Assembly: GCF_900105675.1 (NCBI RefSeq)
Contig: NZ_LT629786.1
Location: forward strand, 1,426,001-1,490,000
Length of the DNA stretch: 64,000 nucleotides
Reading direction: 5' to 3'
Source: Pseudomonas synxantha
Lineage (GTDB): Bacteria > Pseudomonadota > Gammaproteobacteria > Pseudomonadales > Pseudomonadaceae
Under the pieces are notes generated by a model. The model saw only the letters and a list, made by a program, of their open reading frames with translations. It was not told the DNA's origin and searched no databases. Both the position numbers and the translations under genes were made by a program. Shown one piece after another: positions 46,898-55,582 of the stretch; the stretch's first letter is position 1; each line of letters begins with the position of its first letter.

Positions 46898-47461
46898 GTG
46901 CACAAAGAAAATCCGCAACGGGCCTCGGTCCTTCAACACGTCAGCCAGAACGTCCGTCGCCTGCGTCATGCCGCCGACCTGAGCCAGACTGCGCTCTCGG
47001 AAAAGTCCGGGGTCAGCCGGCGCATGCTGGTAGCGATTGAAGCGGGGGAGAAGAACGTCAGCCTGTCCACCCTCGACCGTGTGGCCGAAGCGCTGGAGGT
47101 GGCATTCAGCGACTTGATCCAGGCCCCGGATGCGCCTGACCATAGTCGTATCAATGAGCTGGCCTGGGCCGGTGAGATCCCCGGCAGCAAAGCCGTACTG
47201 CTCGCCAAAGCCACCGCCCGGCGCGAAGTGGAGTTGTGGGAGATGCGCCTGGAGCCGGGGGATCGCTACAGCCCCGAGCCAGACCCGGAAGGTTGGAGCG
47301 TGCAGTTGTTTGTGTATGAAGGTGCATTGACCCTGTTTCTCGACGACAAAGAACACACCGTCGCGGCCGGGGAGTTCTATATGTTCGCCAGCCGGCAATC
47401 CCACGGCTATCGCAATGAGGGTGATGTGGCGGTGCGATTTGTTCGTAATGTCGTGATCTAA
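46898..47461 (+). CDS. XRE-family regulator with a cupin sensor domain
   Basis: A 187-residue regulator. The N-terminal HTH (VRRLRHAADLSQTALSEKSGVSRRMLVAIEAGEKNVSL) spans about residues 17-57. The C-terminal cupin (WSVQLFVYEGALTLFLDD, then AAGEFYMFASRQSHGYRN) would bind a small ligand. It starts with GTG at 46898, the only reasonable start before the HTH. It is divergent from the DMT permease. Relatives commonly control export or catabolism of amino acids and polyamines. Confidence 0.85.
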   Translation: MHKENPQRASVLQHVSQNVRRLRHAADLSQTALSEKSGVSRRMLVAIEAGEKNVSLSTLDRVAEALEVAFSDLIQAPDAPDHSRINELAWAGEIPGSKAVLLAKATARREVELWEMRLEPGDRYSPEPDPEGWSVQLFVYEGALTLFLDDKEHTVAAGEFYMFASRQSHGYRNEGDVAVRFVRNVVI

Positions 47462-47608
47462 CCGGGCCGTCAACTGGTTTATACCTGTTAGTGTTCACAG
47501 TAGAGCAAACCTGAAAAAACGCGTTTACTCCATTCGACAGCCAGTGAGTCTTGAGTTGCTTCGGCAATTTGGGCGACACCAGCGTTATAAAAAAATGGAG
47601 ATTTCGTA

Positions 47609-47968
47609 ATGATCACCAAACTGCACAAAGTTGTTGCGGTCACCAGCGCCTCAATCAATGCACCCTACATTCAGGAAGCTGTCGGCACGGTTATTCATCT
47701 TGGTGATGTAGTAAACGGTGGCACTTATGTAGTCGACACTTACGAAGGTATAGAGGTAGGGGATCTGTTGACGGTGTTCTACCAGAGCTGCATTGACGAG
47801 TGGAAGGCATTTTATGTGGTGAGCGCCAGCGACATGGGTCGGCCGATTATTTTCATGCTGCCGGCGGAGGCGTTCGTTCTTGGGGCGGCGTCAGCCCGTT
47901 ATATGATCACTTCCCGCGTGGGTAACGTGGTGCAATCCCCTGTCGCAAAGTATGAAGTCAGACGCTGA
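47609..47968 (+). CDS. Small stand-alone Ig-like-module protein of unknown function
   Basis: A 119-residue protein preceded by a good ribosome site (GGAGATTTCGTA before ATG). No signal peptide. Its pattern, NAPYIQEAVG near residue 17, then YVVDTYEGIEVGDLLTVFY near 40, IIFMLPAEAF near 80, and VGNVVQSP near 104, resembles one repeat module of the large protein encoded at 56412-60118 (EAP, then GD-hydrophobic, then F-x-I/L-P, then VGN). A terminator follows. Probably a single beta-sandwich module; the function is unknown. Confidence 0.6.
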   Translation: MITKLHKVVAVTSASINAPYIQEAVGTVIHLGDVVNGGTYVVDTYEGIEVGDLLTVFYQSCIDEWKAFYVVSASDMGRPIIFMLPAEAFVLGAASARYMITSRVGNVVQSPVAKYEVRR

Positions 47969-47987
47969 ACCGCTTTCTGATCAGTTA

Positions 47988-48019
47988 AAACCGTAGGCGC
48001 TTACCAGCGCCTACGGTTT
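47988..48019. terminator. Strong hairpin between the convergent genes at 47609 and 48074
   Basis: AAACCGTAGGCGC and GCGCCTACGGTTT form a 13-bp perfect stem with loop TTACCA. It can terminate the plus-strand gene 20 bp after its stop and the minus-strand gene in the other direction. Confidence 0.85.
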
Positions 48020-48073
48020 GTGCGTCACGAGTCTAAGTACTTCAAACTTGCGGGGCTGAAAATAACAGTGGGT

Positions 48074-48979
48074 CTATTTTTCGATGCTGAGTTTCCCATT
48101 ATTGACTTCTATACGGAGTTTAGTGCCATCTGTAAGTGTCGCGGTCCCGGTAAAGTGGTAGACGCCTGACAGGGGGCCTTCTAATGTTTCAAAGTCAGGA
48201 ATTGAGGTCAGCGTAATCGTACCGCTTTCGCTTGGCCAGGCGACGTTTCGATTGAGGTCGAATACAAATGCACGCACCTGTCTGTTATCCAGACTGAAGT
48301 TATAAGCGCCCGGTACAAGTCCCTCTGCAAAGTTGAAGACTACTCGGTAGTCAAACGGTTGCGGATCAGGCGCTGGGACAAACTCTCGTGACCATACGCT
48401 GGTATGGGCTGGAAAACTACCTGACGCAGGCTGGGTTGTGAGCGCAGTCTCCATCGACCGATAGGTCCGGTTGACGGCATCGCTGATATCGCAGGTCACT
48501 GAACCTGTTGCGTTGGCCTTGCGGCGTTTCGTCGTGCCTTTAACTTTCATATCGCCATTTGTAAGGGTGACGATTCGTGTACCACTTTGCGCTTTAAAGT
48601 TGAAAATGAGGTGTACTGTCTCCTCGGCGGGATCCAAAGTAACCTCCACACTTCCGCTAAAGGCAGTATAGGGACGGAATGTATGAGAAGTTCTTTTTAC
48701 CCATGAAGCATTGGCTTTTCCTTGAGCGTCCCATTCTTTGACGATCTCATAAGTTTTTTCTATGACATGGCCCTCGTTGGGTAAAATCAGCTCGATTTGT
48801 TGGTGATATTCAAACGACACGGGATCGGTGAGGGCTGATATGAACCATCGGTTGCGATCTTCATCCAGGTAGAAGTGAATCGGGGGGCCTTCAAAGCGTT
48901 TCAAGTCGGCATCGCCCTCCACGACGGCAGTGCAGGTTCCCGAAATAAGTTTGGCTTTGGAGTGATTAGGCTTATTCAT
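48074..48979 (-). CDS. Hypothetical beta-rich protein
   Basis: A 301-residue protein that I do not recognise. It starts at 48979 after an AAGGAAAC ribosome site. No signal peptide or membrane helix. Aromatic and alternating hydrophobic segments suggest several beta domains (PPIHFYLDEDRNRWFISAL near 33; YRVVFNFAEGLVPGAYNFSL near 215; the terminal LSGVYHFTGTATLTDGTKL). A+T content is above that of the flanking housekeeping genes. It is convergent with the single-module gene at 47609. Confidence 0.55.
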   Translation of the reverse strand: MNKPNHSKAKLISGTCTAVVEGDADLKRFEGPPIHFYLDEDRNRWFISALTDPVSFEYHQQIELILPNEGHVIEKTYEIVKEWDAQGKANASWVKRTSHTFRPYTAFSGSVEVTLDPAEETVHLIFNFKAQSGTRIVTLTNGDMKVKGTTKRRKANATGSVTCDISDAVNRTYRSMETALTTQPASGSFPAHTSVWSREFVPAPDPQPFDYRVVFNFAEGLVPGAYNFSLDNRQVRAFVFDLNRNVAWPSESGTITLTSIPDFETLEGPLSGVYHFTGTATLTDGTKLRIEVNNGKLSIEK

Positions 48980-49094
48980 TTGATGTTTCCTTTGGAAGGA
49001 GGGGCACGATGAATAGGCTATGGGTTGAATTGGGCTGCGTATACTGTCAAAAGTAACAGGTATAACTCATAGGGTTTTGATAGTGGGAGTCACT

Positions 49095-50507
49095 ATGGCC
49101 TGGGCGCAACAAAGTGAGATGCAAGTCCACAACGCCGATGTGCTGATCATCGGCGGCGGCCTGAGCGGCACGATGCTAGCCGTGCAGCTGCTGCGCCTGC
49201 CGGGCACGCGGCGCATCCTGGTGATCGAGCCGCGTGCTGAGCTGGGGCGTGGCGAGGCCTATAGCGCGGTCGAGCTGGGTCATACCTTGAACGGCAATGC
49301 GGCGCGCATGAGCGTCGACCCGGACAATGCCGGCGACCTGACCCAATGGCTCACCGACTACATCGCTGGCGGTGGTTGGCCGGAGTCGGACCAGCAGCAT
49401 GTGCCCATCAGCGAACTGTTCCCGCCACGGGGGATTTTCGGGTTGTACGCGCAACAGCGCCTGGCCGAGGCCAAGGCATTGTCTACGTCGACCGTCGAGC
49501 ATATCCGCGCCGAAGGGGTGGACCTGCAAGTCGACGCAGCCTCCACGCTGTTGACCCTCGATAATGGCGAACGACTGCGTGGCGCTTTCGCGGTATTGGC
49601 CACCGGCATGTTTCCGGCAGCGCGCACGCCGCTAACCGAGTCCAGCGGTATGAACGCCGCCGCACTGGACCCATGGGACGTGCAAGCGATGACCCGCCTC
49701 GACCCGCAATCAACGGTGCTGATCATCGGCTCCGGGTTGACCATGGTCGACGCCGTGGTGTCCCTGGAACAGGCTGGACATCGCGGTGCCATCGAGATTT
49801 TTTCGCGCCACGGTCTGTTGCCCCATGTGCGCCGGCAACCGCCGGGTTGGGACGACTTCCTGGCCGCGGACCAACGCCTGTGTAGCCCTAGGCAATTGCT
49901 GCGGGAGGTGCGCCGGCAATGCCTCTTCGCACTCGAACAAGGCATCGATTGGCAGGCGCCGCTGGACACCGTGCGCGTGCATATCGCGCGTCTATGGAGC
50001 CAGGCCAGTGAGCGTGAGAAACGCCAGTTTGTGCGGCATGTGCGGCCATGGTGGGAAAGCCATCACCACCGCTCGCCACCGTTGAGTGCGCAGTTGGTGG
50101 CGCGTTTGCAGGAAGAAGGGCGGTTGCGGATTCGCGCAGCGTCGTTCAAGGGATTGGTGCCGTCGGATGAGGGAGTCGCCATTGCGGTGCGCTATCGTGG
50201 CGAGCAAGGGCTCACCCGGGTTTCGGGCGCGGCGCTGATCAACTCCAGCGGCATCGAATACGACTGGCGCCGCGTGGCCCGGCCATTGCCGCAGCAACTG
50301 CTCAAGCGTGGGTTGATCCAGCCCGGGCCGTTGGCCTTGGGGATTGCGGCGGATGCGGCCGGCGCGGTGTTGGATGCCCAGGGCCAGGCCAGCCAGCGAC
50401 TGTTTGCCATGGGCCCGCCGTTGCGGGGCATGTGGTGGGAGAGCACGGCGGTGACCGATGTTGCGCTTCAAGCCAAGGCACTGGCCGCCAAGCTGACACA
50501 GATTTAA
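49095..50507 (+). CDS. FAD/NAD(P)-binding oxidoreductase (HpyO-like)
   Basis: A 470-residue protein with an N-terminal dinucleotide-binding motif (VLIIGGGLSGTMLAVQLL near residue 16) and a second one near 215 (TVLIIGSGLTMVDAVVSLEQ). The N-terminal region with GRGEAYSA, LNGNAARMSVDP and a later GIFGLYAQQRL is typical of the FAD/NAD(P)-binding family sometimes called HpyO or hydroxyacylglutathione-like. The ATG at 49095 is preferred over the TTG at 49077 because GGGAG precedes it. Substrate unknown; no operon partner. Confidence 0.75.
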   Translation: MAWAQQSEMQVHNADVLIIGGGLSGTMLAVQLLRLPGTRRILVIEPRAELGRGEAYSAVELGHTLNGNAARMSVDPDNAGDLTQWLTDYIAGGGWPESDQQHVPISELFPPRGIFGLYAQQRLAEAKALSTSTVEHIRAEGVDLQVDAASTLLTLDNGERLRGAFAVLATGMFPAARTPLTESSGMNAAALDPWDVQAMTRLDPQSTVLIIGSGLTMVDAVVSLEQAGHRGAIEIFSRHGLLPHVRRQPPGWDDFLAADQRLCSPRQLLREVRRQCLFALEQGIDWQAPLDTVRVHIARLWSQASEREKRQFVRHVRPWWESHHHRSPPLSAQLVARLQEEGRLRIRAASFKGLVPSDEGVAIAVRYRGEQGLTRVSGAALINSSGIEYDWRRVARPLPQQLLKRGLIQPGPLALGIAADAAGAVLDAQGQASQRLFAMGPPLRGMWWESTAVTDVALQAKALAAKLTQI

Positions 50508-50600
50508 ATGTGGGAGGGGGCTTGCTCCCGATGACGGGGTGTCAGTAAGCAGGTCAGTGGTTGACACACCGCTATCGGGAGCAAGCCCCCTCCCACATTT
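50507..50600. repeat. REPIN (paired REP palindromes)
   Basis: AATGTGGGAGGGGGCTTGCT begins inside the stop codon of the preceding gene and is mirrored by GCAAGCCCCCTCCCACATTT, about 50 bp away, between convergent genes. Confidence 0.92.
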
Positions 50601-50609
50601 GATCTGCGT

Positions 50610-51863
50610 TTAGTTTGAGGTTTTCACAAAACCGGGCTTCAGCCCAAACACCTCAACCCCTTGTGGTGTCGATTGCCCGGTGGTCACCTTTACCCGCTCC
50701 ACCGGTTTATCCATCGCTGGCCGATACTCTACCGTCATATCCGGATGAATCGCCTGGCTGGGAATCACCAGCGCCTGGTCATTGTTGTAGGTCACGATGG
50801 TCAACCGCGCGCTCATGCCCAGGCGCACCCGCTGCAGCTGCTGCGGCGTCAGCTTCGGTATCGACAGGGTCACCGGAAACTGCGCGCTGCCCTGGTTGTC
50901 GCTGGCGATGGCCAAGCCGCTGACCACGCTGACCGAGCCGGTCAGCCGTTCGCCGTCGAAGCCATCGCCCATCACTTCCACCGCCTGGCCCTGGTGCAAC
51001 CGGTTGATGTCCAGCTCGGAGACCTTGGCGACGATTTTCAGCCGCTCGATATTGGCCAGTCCGAATAGCACCTGGCCCTGGCTGACCTTGCTGCCGGCCT
51101 GCACCGGCGTGTTGTTGTTACCGCCACCTTGGGCGGTGTTGGTGCTGCCGGGCGCGGGCACCACGATGCCGGAGAACGGCGCCTTCACCTCCTTGCCTTC
51201 AAGGAGTTTTTGCAGGGCTTGGTATTTCACCGTGGCGTTGGTCAGCTCCATTTCGGCAATCTGTCGGTATTCGCCTCTGCCTTGGTCCTGGGCCTGTTGC
51301 AGTTCGCTGCGCGCCGCTGCCAGGTCCAGTTGCTGCTGTTGAGTTTGCTGCTTGAGATCGTCCAGTTCGTTGCGCGGAATGATGCCGCGCTTGAACAGGT
51401 TTTCACTCTCGGTGAGTTTGCGCTGGGTATTACCGGCGGTCATTTCTGCGGTGCGCAAACTGCGGCGAGCACGGCTGACGGCGGGGCTACTATCCCAGTC
51501 CTGCATTTCCTGTACGGCACGCCGGGCCTTGAGCTGGGCGGAGAGGGCATCGCGCAGTTGCACTTCAAGGGTGGCGGGGTCCATGCGCAACAGCACCTGG
51601 CCGGCTTCGACACGTTGGCCTTGCTCGACCAGATTGGCCAGCACATTGCCGTCGAACGGCGCCGTGAGGGTGACGGTAGTGTCGGGCTCGATCTTGCCCA
51701 CCAGGCCGATCTGGTGCACCAGCGGGTCGGGCTTCACCGCCAGCCACTGTTCGGCGGTGCTGGCCTGCTCGGCGTCGCTGCGCTGGCTGAGCAGGCCGAT
51801 GGCCGCGCCGGCCAGCAGCACGATCAAGGCGAAGGCCAGCAAGCGTTTTTGATTAGTAGTCAT
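50610..51863 (-). CDS. HlyD/MacA-type periplasmic adaptor of an ABC exporter
   Basis: A 417-residue membrane-fusion protein with one N-terminal helix (RLLAFALIVLLAGAAIGLL). The first lipoyl half is near 70-90 (PFDGNVLANLVEQGQRVEAGQVLLRMD). A coiled-coil hairpin runs at about 100-220, and the second lipoyl half follows (VKAPFSGIVVPAPG near 225). It is the last of four overlapping genes and overlaps the TolC-like gene by 11 bp. It would connect the MacB-like permease to the outer-membrane channel. Confidence 0.87.
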   Translation of the reverse strand: MTTNQKRLLAFALIVLLAGAAIGLLSQRSDAEQASTAEQWLAVKPDPLVHQIGLVGKIEPDTTVTLTAPFDGNVLANLVEQGQRVEAGQVLLRMDPATLEVQLRDALSAQLKARRAVQEMQDWDSSPAVSRARRSLRTAEMTAGNTQRKLTESENLFKRGIIPRNELDDLKQQTQQQQLDLAAARSELQQAQDQGRGEYRQIAEMELTNATVKYQALQKLLEGKEVKAPFSGIVVPAPGSTNTAQGGGNNNTPVQAGSKVSQGQVLFGLANIERLKIVAKVSELDINRLHQGQAVEVMGDGFDGERLTGSVSVVSGLAIASDNQGSAQFPVTLSIPKLTPQQLQRVRLGMSARLTIVTYNNDQALVIPSQAIHPDMTVEYRPAMDKPVERVKVTTGQSTPQGVEVFGLKPGFVKTSN

Positions 51864-53331
51864 TAAGGGCGATTTCCCAACTTTCCAGCGTCATGCCCAG
51901 GGTCAGATCGAGCTGGGTCTGGGCGTTCAGATAAGCGATCAGCGCATTGAGCTGGGCGTTTTCGGCATTGCGCAGGTCGGTTTCGAAGCTCAATACCTGG
52001 AAGTTGGTGGAGCGCCCGGCACTGAGTTTTTCCCGCTCGATCTCGATCTTGCGCCGCGACAACTCCACGGCGCGCTTGGAAATCTCATATTGGCGCCAGC
52101 GGGTGCCGAGGTCACGTACCACGTTGTTGACGTTGCGCTCCAGCTCCTGGCGGGCGTCGGTAATGCGGATTTCCTGATCCTCCACATTCACCCGTGCGCG
52201 GACTTCGGCCTGGCGTGTGCTGATGTCGCCAATGGGGATCTGCACCTGCACGCCAGCGTAGCTATCCCAGGTGCGGTTATTGGTGTGGCCGTTGTCGTTG
52301 TCGTAGGCGTCGCGCACCTGGTTGGCGCCGGCCACCAGGTCCACCTGCCAGCGCCCGGAGTCCTTGGCGATCACCAGGTTGAGATCGGCCTGCTGGCTAC
52401 CCAGCAGGGCGGCGAGGTATTCAGGTTGCTGGTTCTGCGCCAGGTTGAAGGCTTGGCGCTTGTCGATGTCCATGGGGTTGGCCTCCAGGGCTTCGGTGGC
52501 GCGAATCGGTGTGGAGAGGTCCAGGGCCAGCAGGCGCAGCAAGGCCAGGCGGTTGGTGTCCAGTTGGTTCTGGGCTTCTTCCACGCCCAATTGCTGGGTG
52601 GCGATATCGGCTTCGGTCTGCACGATCTCGAACTCGGCCATGCGCCCGGCGCTGATCAGCGCTTTGTTGACGTCCAGCAAGGTGTTGGAACGCTTGAGGG
52701 CTTCCTGGACGATCACCAATTGCTCCTGGGCGCGAAGGAGTTCGCGGTAGGTGGCGATGATCTGGCTGATGGTCTGCGCCACGGTGGCCTTGAGGTTCAG
52801 GCGGTTGGCCTGCTCGGCCAGACGCGACAGGCGCAGCGGCGCGGTGGTGGCGTCCCAGCCGGCCCCGCGCATCAGCGGTTGGATGATCGCCAGGTCGAGG
52901 CCGTCGCTGCGGTAGCGGCCGGCGCGGTTGGCGTTATTCAACTGCTGGGTCCACGCCATGCTCAGGCGCGTGCCGTATTCGCCGAGCAGGCTGCTGGTCG
53001 GCGCCACACTGGCGTTGCGGGCGTTGTCCTGGGAGCCCCGGCTGGTACGGTAATTACTGTTGAGGGTGAGCTTGGGGTTGAACACATCTTCGGCGACGCG
53101 CAGGTCAAACTTCTGCGCCACTCGTTGCAGATAGGCGCTGCGGATCGCCGGATTGTTGCGCAGGCCCAGGTACACGGCATCGCCCAGGGTCATGGTGGTG
53201 ACCTGGGCATTGAGCGACACGCCGCGGTCATAGGCGCTGCGCGTGCTGCTGGGCGCCGATGGCTTGACGACCACCTCGGCAGCCACACCGGGCAGGCTGA
53301 TCAGCGCCAGCAACCACAGCCATTTACTCAT
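51853..53331 (-). CDS. TolC-family outer-membrane channel
   Basis: A 492-residue TolC-like protein with a cleavable signal peptide (MSKWLWLLALISLPGVAA) and no lipobox. Two OEP repeats are recognisable (LRNNPAIRSAYLQRVAQKFDLRVAEDVF near 52 and the TRQAEVRARVNVEDQEIRITDARQELERNVNN region near 370). The ATG at 53331 overlaps the permease stop by 8 bp; the longer frame upstream lies within the permease gene. It forms the outer-membrane duct of this ABC exporter. Confidence 0.87.
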   Translation of the reverse strand: MSKWLWLLALISLPGVAAEVVVKPSAPSSTRSAYDRGVSLNAQVTTMTLGDAVYLGLRNNPAIRSAYLQRVAQKFDLRVAEDVFNPKLTLNSNYRTSRGSQDNARNASVAPTSSLLGEYGTRLSMAWTQQLNNANRAGRYRSDGLDLAIIQPLMRGAGWDATTAPLRLSRLAEQANRLNLKATVAQTISQIIATYRELLRAQEQLVIVQEALKRSNTLLDVNKALISAGRMAEFEIVQTEADIATQQLGVEEAQNQLDTNRLALLRLLALDLSTPIRATEALEANPMDIDKRQAFNLAQNQQPEYLAALLGSQQADLNLVIAKDSGRWQVDLVAGANQVRDAYDNDNGHTNNRTWDSYAGVQVQIPIGDISTRQAEVRARVNVEDQEIRITDARQELERNVNNVVRDLGTRWRQYEISKRAVELSRRKIEIEREKLSAGRSTNFQVLSFETDLRNAENAQLNALIAYLNAQTQLDLTLGMTLESWEIALNDY

Positions 53332-54523
53332 CGCGCAAGGCCTCCACTGGTTGCAACCGCGAGGCCGAGACCGCCGGATAGATGCCGAAGAACAAGCCCA
53401 CCAGCAAGGTACTACCCACCCCCAGGGGCAGGGCGGCCGCCGCCAGGGCAAATGCCCAGCCCGACAGCCAGGCATACAGCCACGCAGCGGTCATGCCCAA
53501 TACCGCGCCACACAGCGCACCCACGGCGGTGAGGGTAACGGCTTCAAGCAGGAACAGGTTGCGGATATCCCGCTGGCGTGCGCCCAAGGCCATGCGAATG
53601 CCAATCTCGCGGCGGCGCTCCGAGACGTTCATCAGCATTACGTTCATCACCCCGACTCCGCCGCCCACCAGGGAGATCGCGCCGAGGGCCAGCAAAAGAT
53701 AGGCGAAGGTGCGGCTTTGGCGCGTCATGCCGTCGATCATCTGCTGGGGCACGGTGATGTCGACGTCATGCTCGGTGAGTTGCGGTTGCAACGCAGCGCT
53801 AGCGTCTCGGGCAATACGTTCCATGTCCTGCCCCGGCGTCGCACGGATGATCACATTGCTGATCTGCGGGCTGGCATAGACGCGGCGCATGCCCTCGGCG
53901 GGAATAAACAGCGATTCGTTGGCTTGCACCGGCATCAGCATGGCCCGGGGCTGGTTGTGCAGGATGCCGACGACCAGGAACAGATAGTCGTTGATGCGCA
54001 CGCGATCACCCAGCCTCAATGGGTCTCCCGGTGCTCCGAGGGCCTGGGCGAGTTGGTCACCGATCACGGCGTAGGTTTCGTTGGCGTCGAAGGCTGACAG
54101 GAAACGCCCCTCGCGCATGCCCAGGCGCATGGCCGCATAGATATCCGGGGTGCTGCCGACCAGGTTGGCATTGGTGGTGCGGCCATGGAACACGATAGGC
54201 CCGCTGAACAGGCTGAGGGCGCCGATATGGGCAATGCCCGGCACCGCCAGGCGTACGCCGTCGAGGTCGAGCCGGGTGCGCATCGGCACATTGCTGCTGC
54301 CCTTGGGCGGGAACTGGGCGATCAGGGTGTCGGTACCCATGTCCTTGAAAATCATCGCCGCGTCCACTGCTGCGTTGTGGCCGATATTGATCAGCGCCAC
54401 CACCGAGGAGCTACCGATCACGATGCCCAGCAACGCCAGGATCGAACGCTTGCCCAGGGTACGCAGGCTGATGAACGCTTCATGCAGCAGTTGGCTCAGG
54501 CTCTGCTCGACCCCCAGGCTCAT
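53324..54523 (-). CDS. MacB-like ABC transporter permease (FtsX family)
   Basis: A 399-residue permease: one helix near residue 30 (SILALLGIVIGSSSVVALINIG), a large periplasmic MacB_PCD domain at about 45-270, and three C-terminal helices. The last part has the FtsX signature GGVGVMNVMLMNVSERRREIGIRMALGAR near 285. Unlike true MacB, the ATPase is a separate polypeptide encoded just upstream. Type VII ABC transporters of this kind move peptides, siderophores or toxins from the periplasm outward. Confidence 0.88.
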   Translation of the reverse strand: MSLGVEQSLSQLLHEAFISLRTLGKRSILALLGIVIGSSSVVALINIGHNAAVDAAMIFKDMGTDTLIAQFPPKGSSNVPMRTRLDLDGVRLAVPGIAHIGALSLFSGPIVFHGRTTNANLVGSTPDIYAAMRLGMREGRFLSAFDANETYAVIGDQLAQALGAPGDPLRLGDRVRINDYLFLVVGILHNQPRAMLMPVQANESLFIPAEGMRRVYASPQISNVIIRATPGQDMERIARDASAALQPQLTEHDVDITVPQQMIDGMTRQSRTFAYLLLALGAISLVGGGVGVMNVMLMNVSERRREIGIRMALGARQRDIRNLFLLEAVTLTAVGALCGAVLGMTAAWLYAWLSGWAFALAAAALPLGVGSTLLVGLFFGIYPAVSASRLQPVEALRDE

Positions 54524-55224
54524 CGGCGCCCGGCCTCGTGCACCACGCCATTGCGCACCAGGATCTTGCGCTCCAGGCGCTCTGCGATGTGCGCGTCGTG
54601 GGTGACAATGATCAACGTGACCTGTTGCTCACGGTTGAGGGTGAGCAGCAGCTCCATGATGTCCTGGGCGGTGGTGCTGTCGAGGTTGCCAGTGGGTTCG
54701 TCGGCCAGGATCACCGAGGGTTGGCCCACCAGGGCGCGGGCGATGGCGACGCGCTGGCGCTGCCCACCGGAGAGGTCGGCGGGGCGATGGTGGGCACGCT
54801 CGGCCAAACCGACTTGCTCGAGCATGCGTTGGGCTTGCTCCACCGATTCGTGGCGCGATATGCCGCGATAACTCAAGGGCAGGGCAACGTTGTCCAGGGC
54901 GCTGAGGCGCGGCAGCAGGTTGAAGCTCTGGAACACGAAACCGATCTGCCGGTTGCGGATCGCCGCCAGTTCATCGGGGCTGGCCTTGAAGATATCGTGG
55001 CCGGCAAAGTGGTACTGGCCGCAGTTGGGCAGGTCCAGCAGGCCGAGGATATTGAGCAGGGTGCTTTTGCCGGAGCCGGAGGCACCGAGGATGCCGCAGC
55101 TGTCACCGCTGGCGATGGACAGGCACACGTCATTGAGAATGCTCAGCTCCTGCCCGGCCAGCTGATAGCGCTTGCTGATGCCTTGCAGGGAGATCAAGCC
55201 TGGGTGCGTGGGGGTGTCTGTCAT
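54520..55224 (-). CDS. ABC exporter ATP-binding protein (MacB/LolD type)
   Basis: A 234-residue ATPase with Walker A GASGSGKST near residue 48, signature LSGGQRQRVAIARAL near 146, Walker B VILADEPTGNLD near 167 and the switch His in IVTHD near 202. The ATG at 55224 (MTDTPTHPG) is chosen by alignment; an upstream extension has no similarity. It is the first gene of the four-gene exporter operon and overlaps the permease gene by 4 bp. It is divergent from a TetR regulator across 358 bp. Confidence 0.9.
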   Translation of the reverse strand: MTDTPTHPGLISLQGISKRYQLAGQELSILNDVCLSIASGDSCGILGASGSGKSTLLNILGLLDLPNCGQYHFAGHDIFKASPDELAAIRNRQIGFVFQSFNLLPRLSALDNVALPLSYRGISRHESVEQAQRMLEQVGLAERAHHRPADLSGGQRQRVAIARALVGQPSVILADEPTGNLDSTTAQDIMELLLTLNREQQVTLIIVTHDAHIAERLERKILVRNGVVHEAGRR

Positions 55225-55582
55225 TATGACTACGCCTGCAGTCTCGACGGTGTCGGCATGCCCCGGAAAATCCTTGTAACAAGTTCGGGAGCTGCCTGTA
55301 CGCGTCACGGACTGGTTTTATTTCTTGTTTTTAAAATATTGTTTGAATAGTAACCGCGTTCCAGACGCTTCGCCAGCCATGGATGTAGAGCGGTTTTGCC
55401 CTGTGAATCGTTTTCCAGGCTGAGGGTTTCGAGCCGGCGAAATGCCTTTTGGTATGACTCAATAGCCCGGTTCTACAGGCTTTCAGTGATATGGCGCAGT
55501 GTCACTACTTGCTTTCACCCGGCCGCCCCGGTATAAAAAATCAAATTATTTTTTAAAACAATATTTCCGCCGTGGAACCCTT
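55225..55582. promoter_or_regulatory. Divergent control region of the ABC exporter and TetR gene
   Basis: A 358-bp gap with AT-rich blocks near each start. TTTAAAATATTGTTTGAA (55330-55347) and TTTTAAAACAATATTT (55551-55566) share the element AAACAATATTT in opposite orientation, one near each start. They are candidate operators for the TetR protein, by position and repetition only. No gene is seen in the region. Confidence 0.45.

Noticed and set aside
46805..47473. N-terminal extension of the DMT transporter frame to 532 residues
   Set aside because: The extension runs antisense through the XRE-cupin gene, and family members start near MIAPTPPS at 46804.
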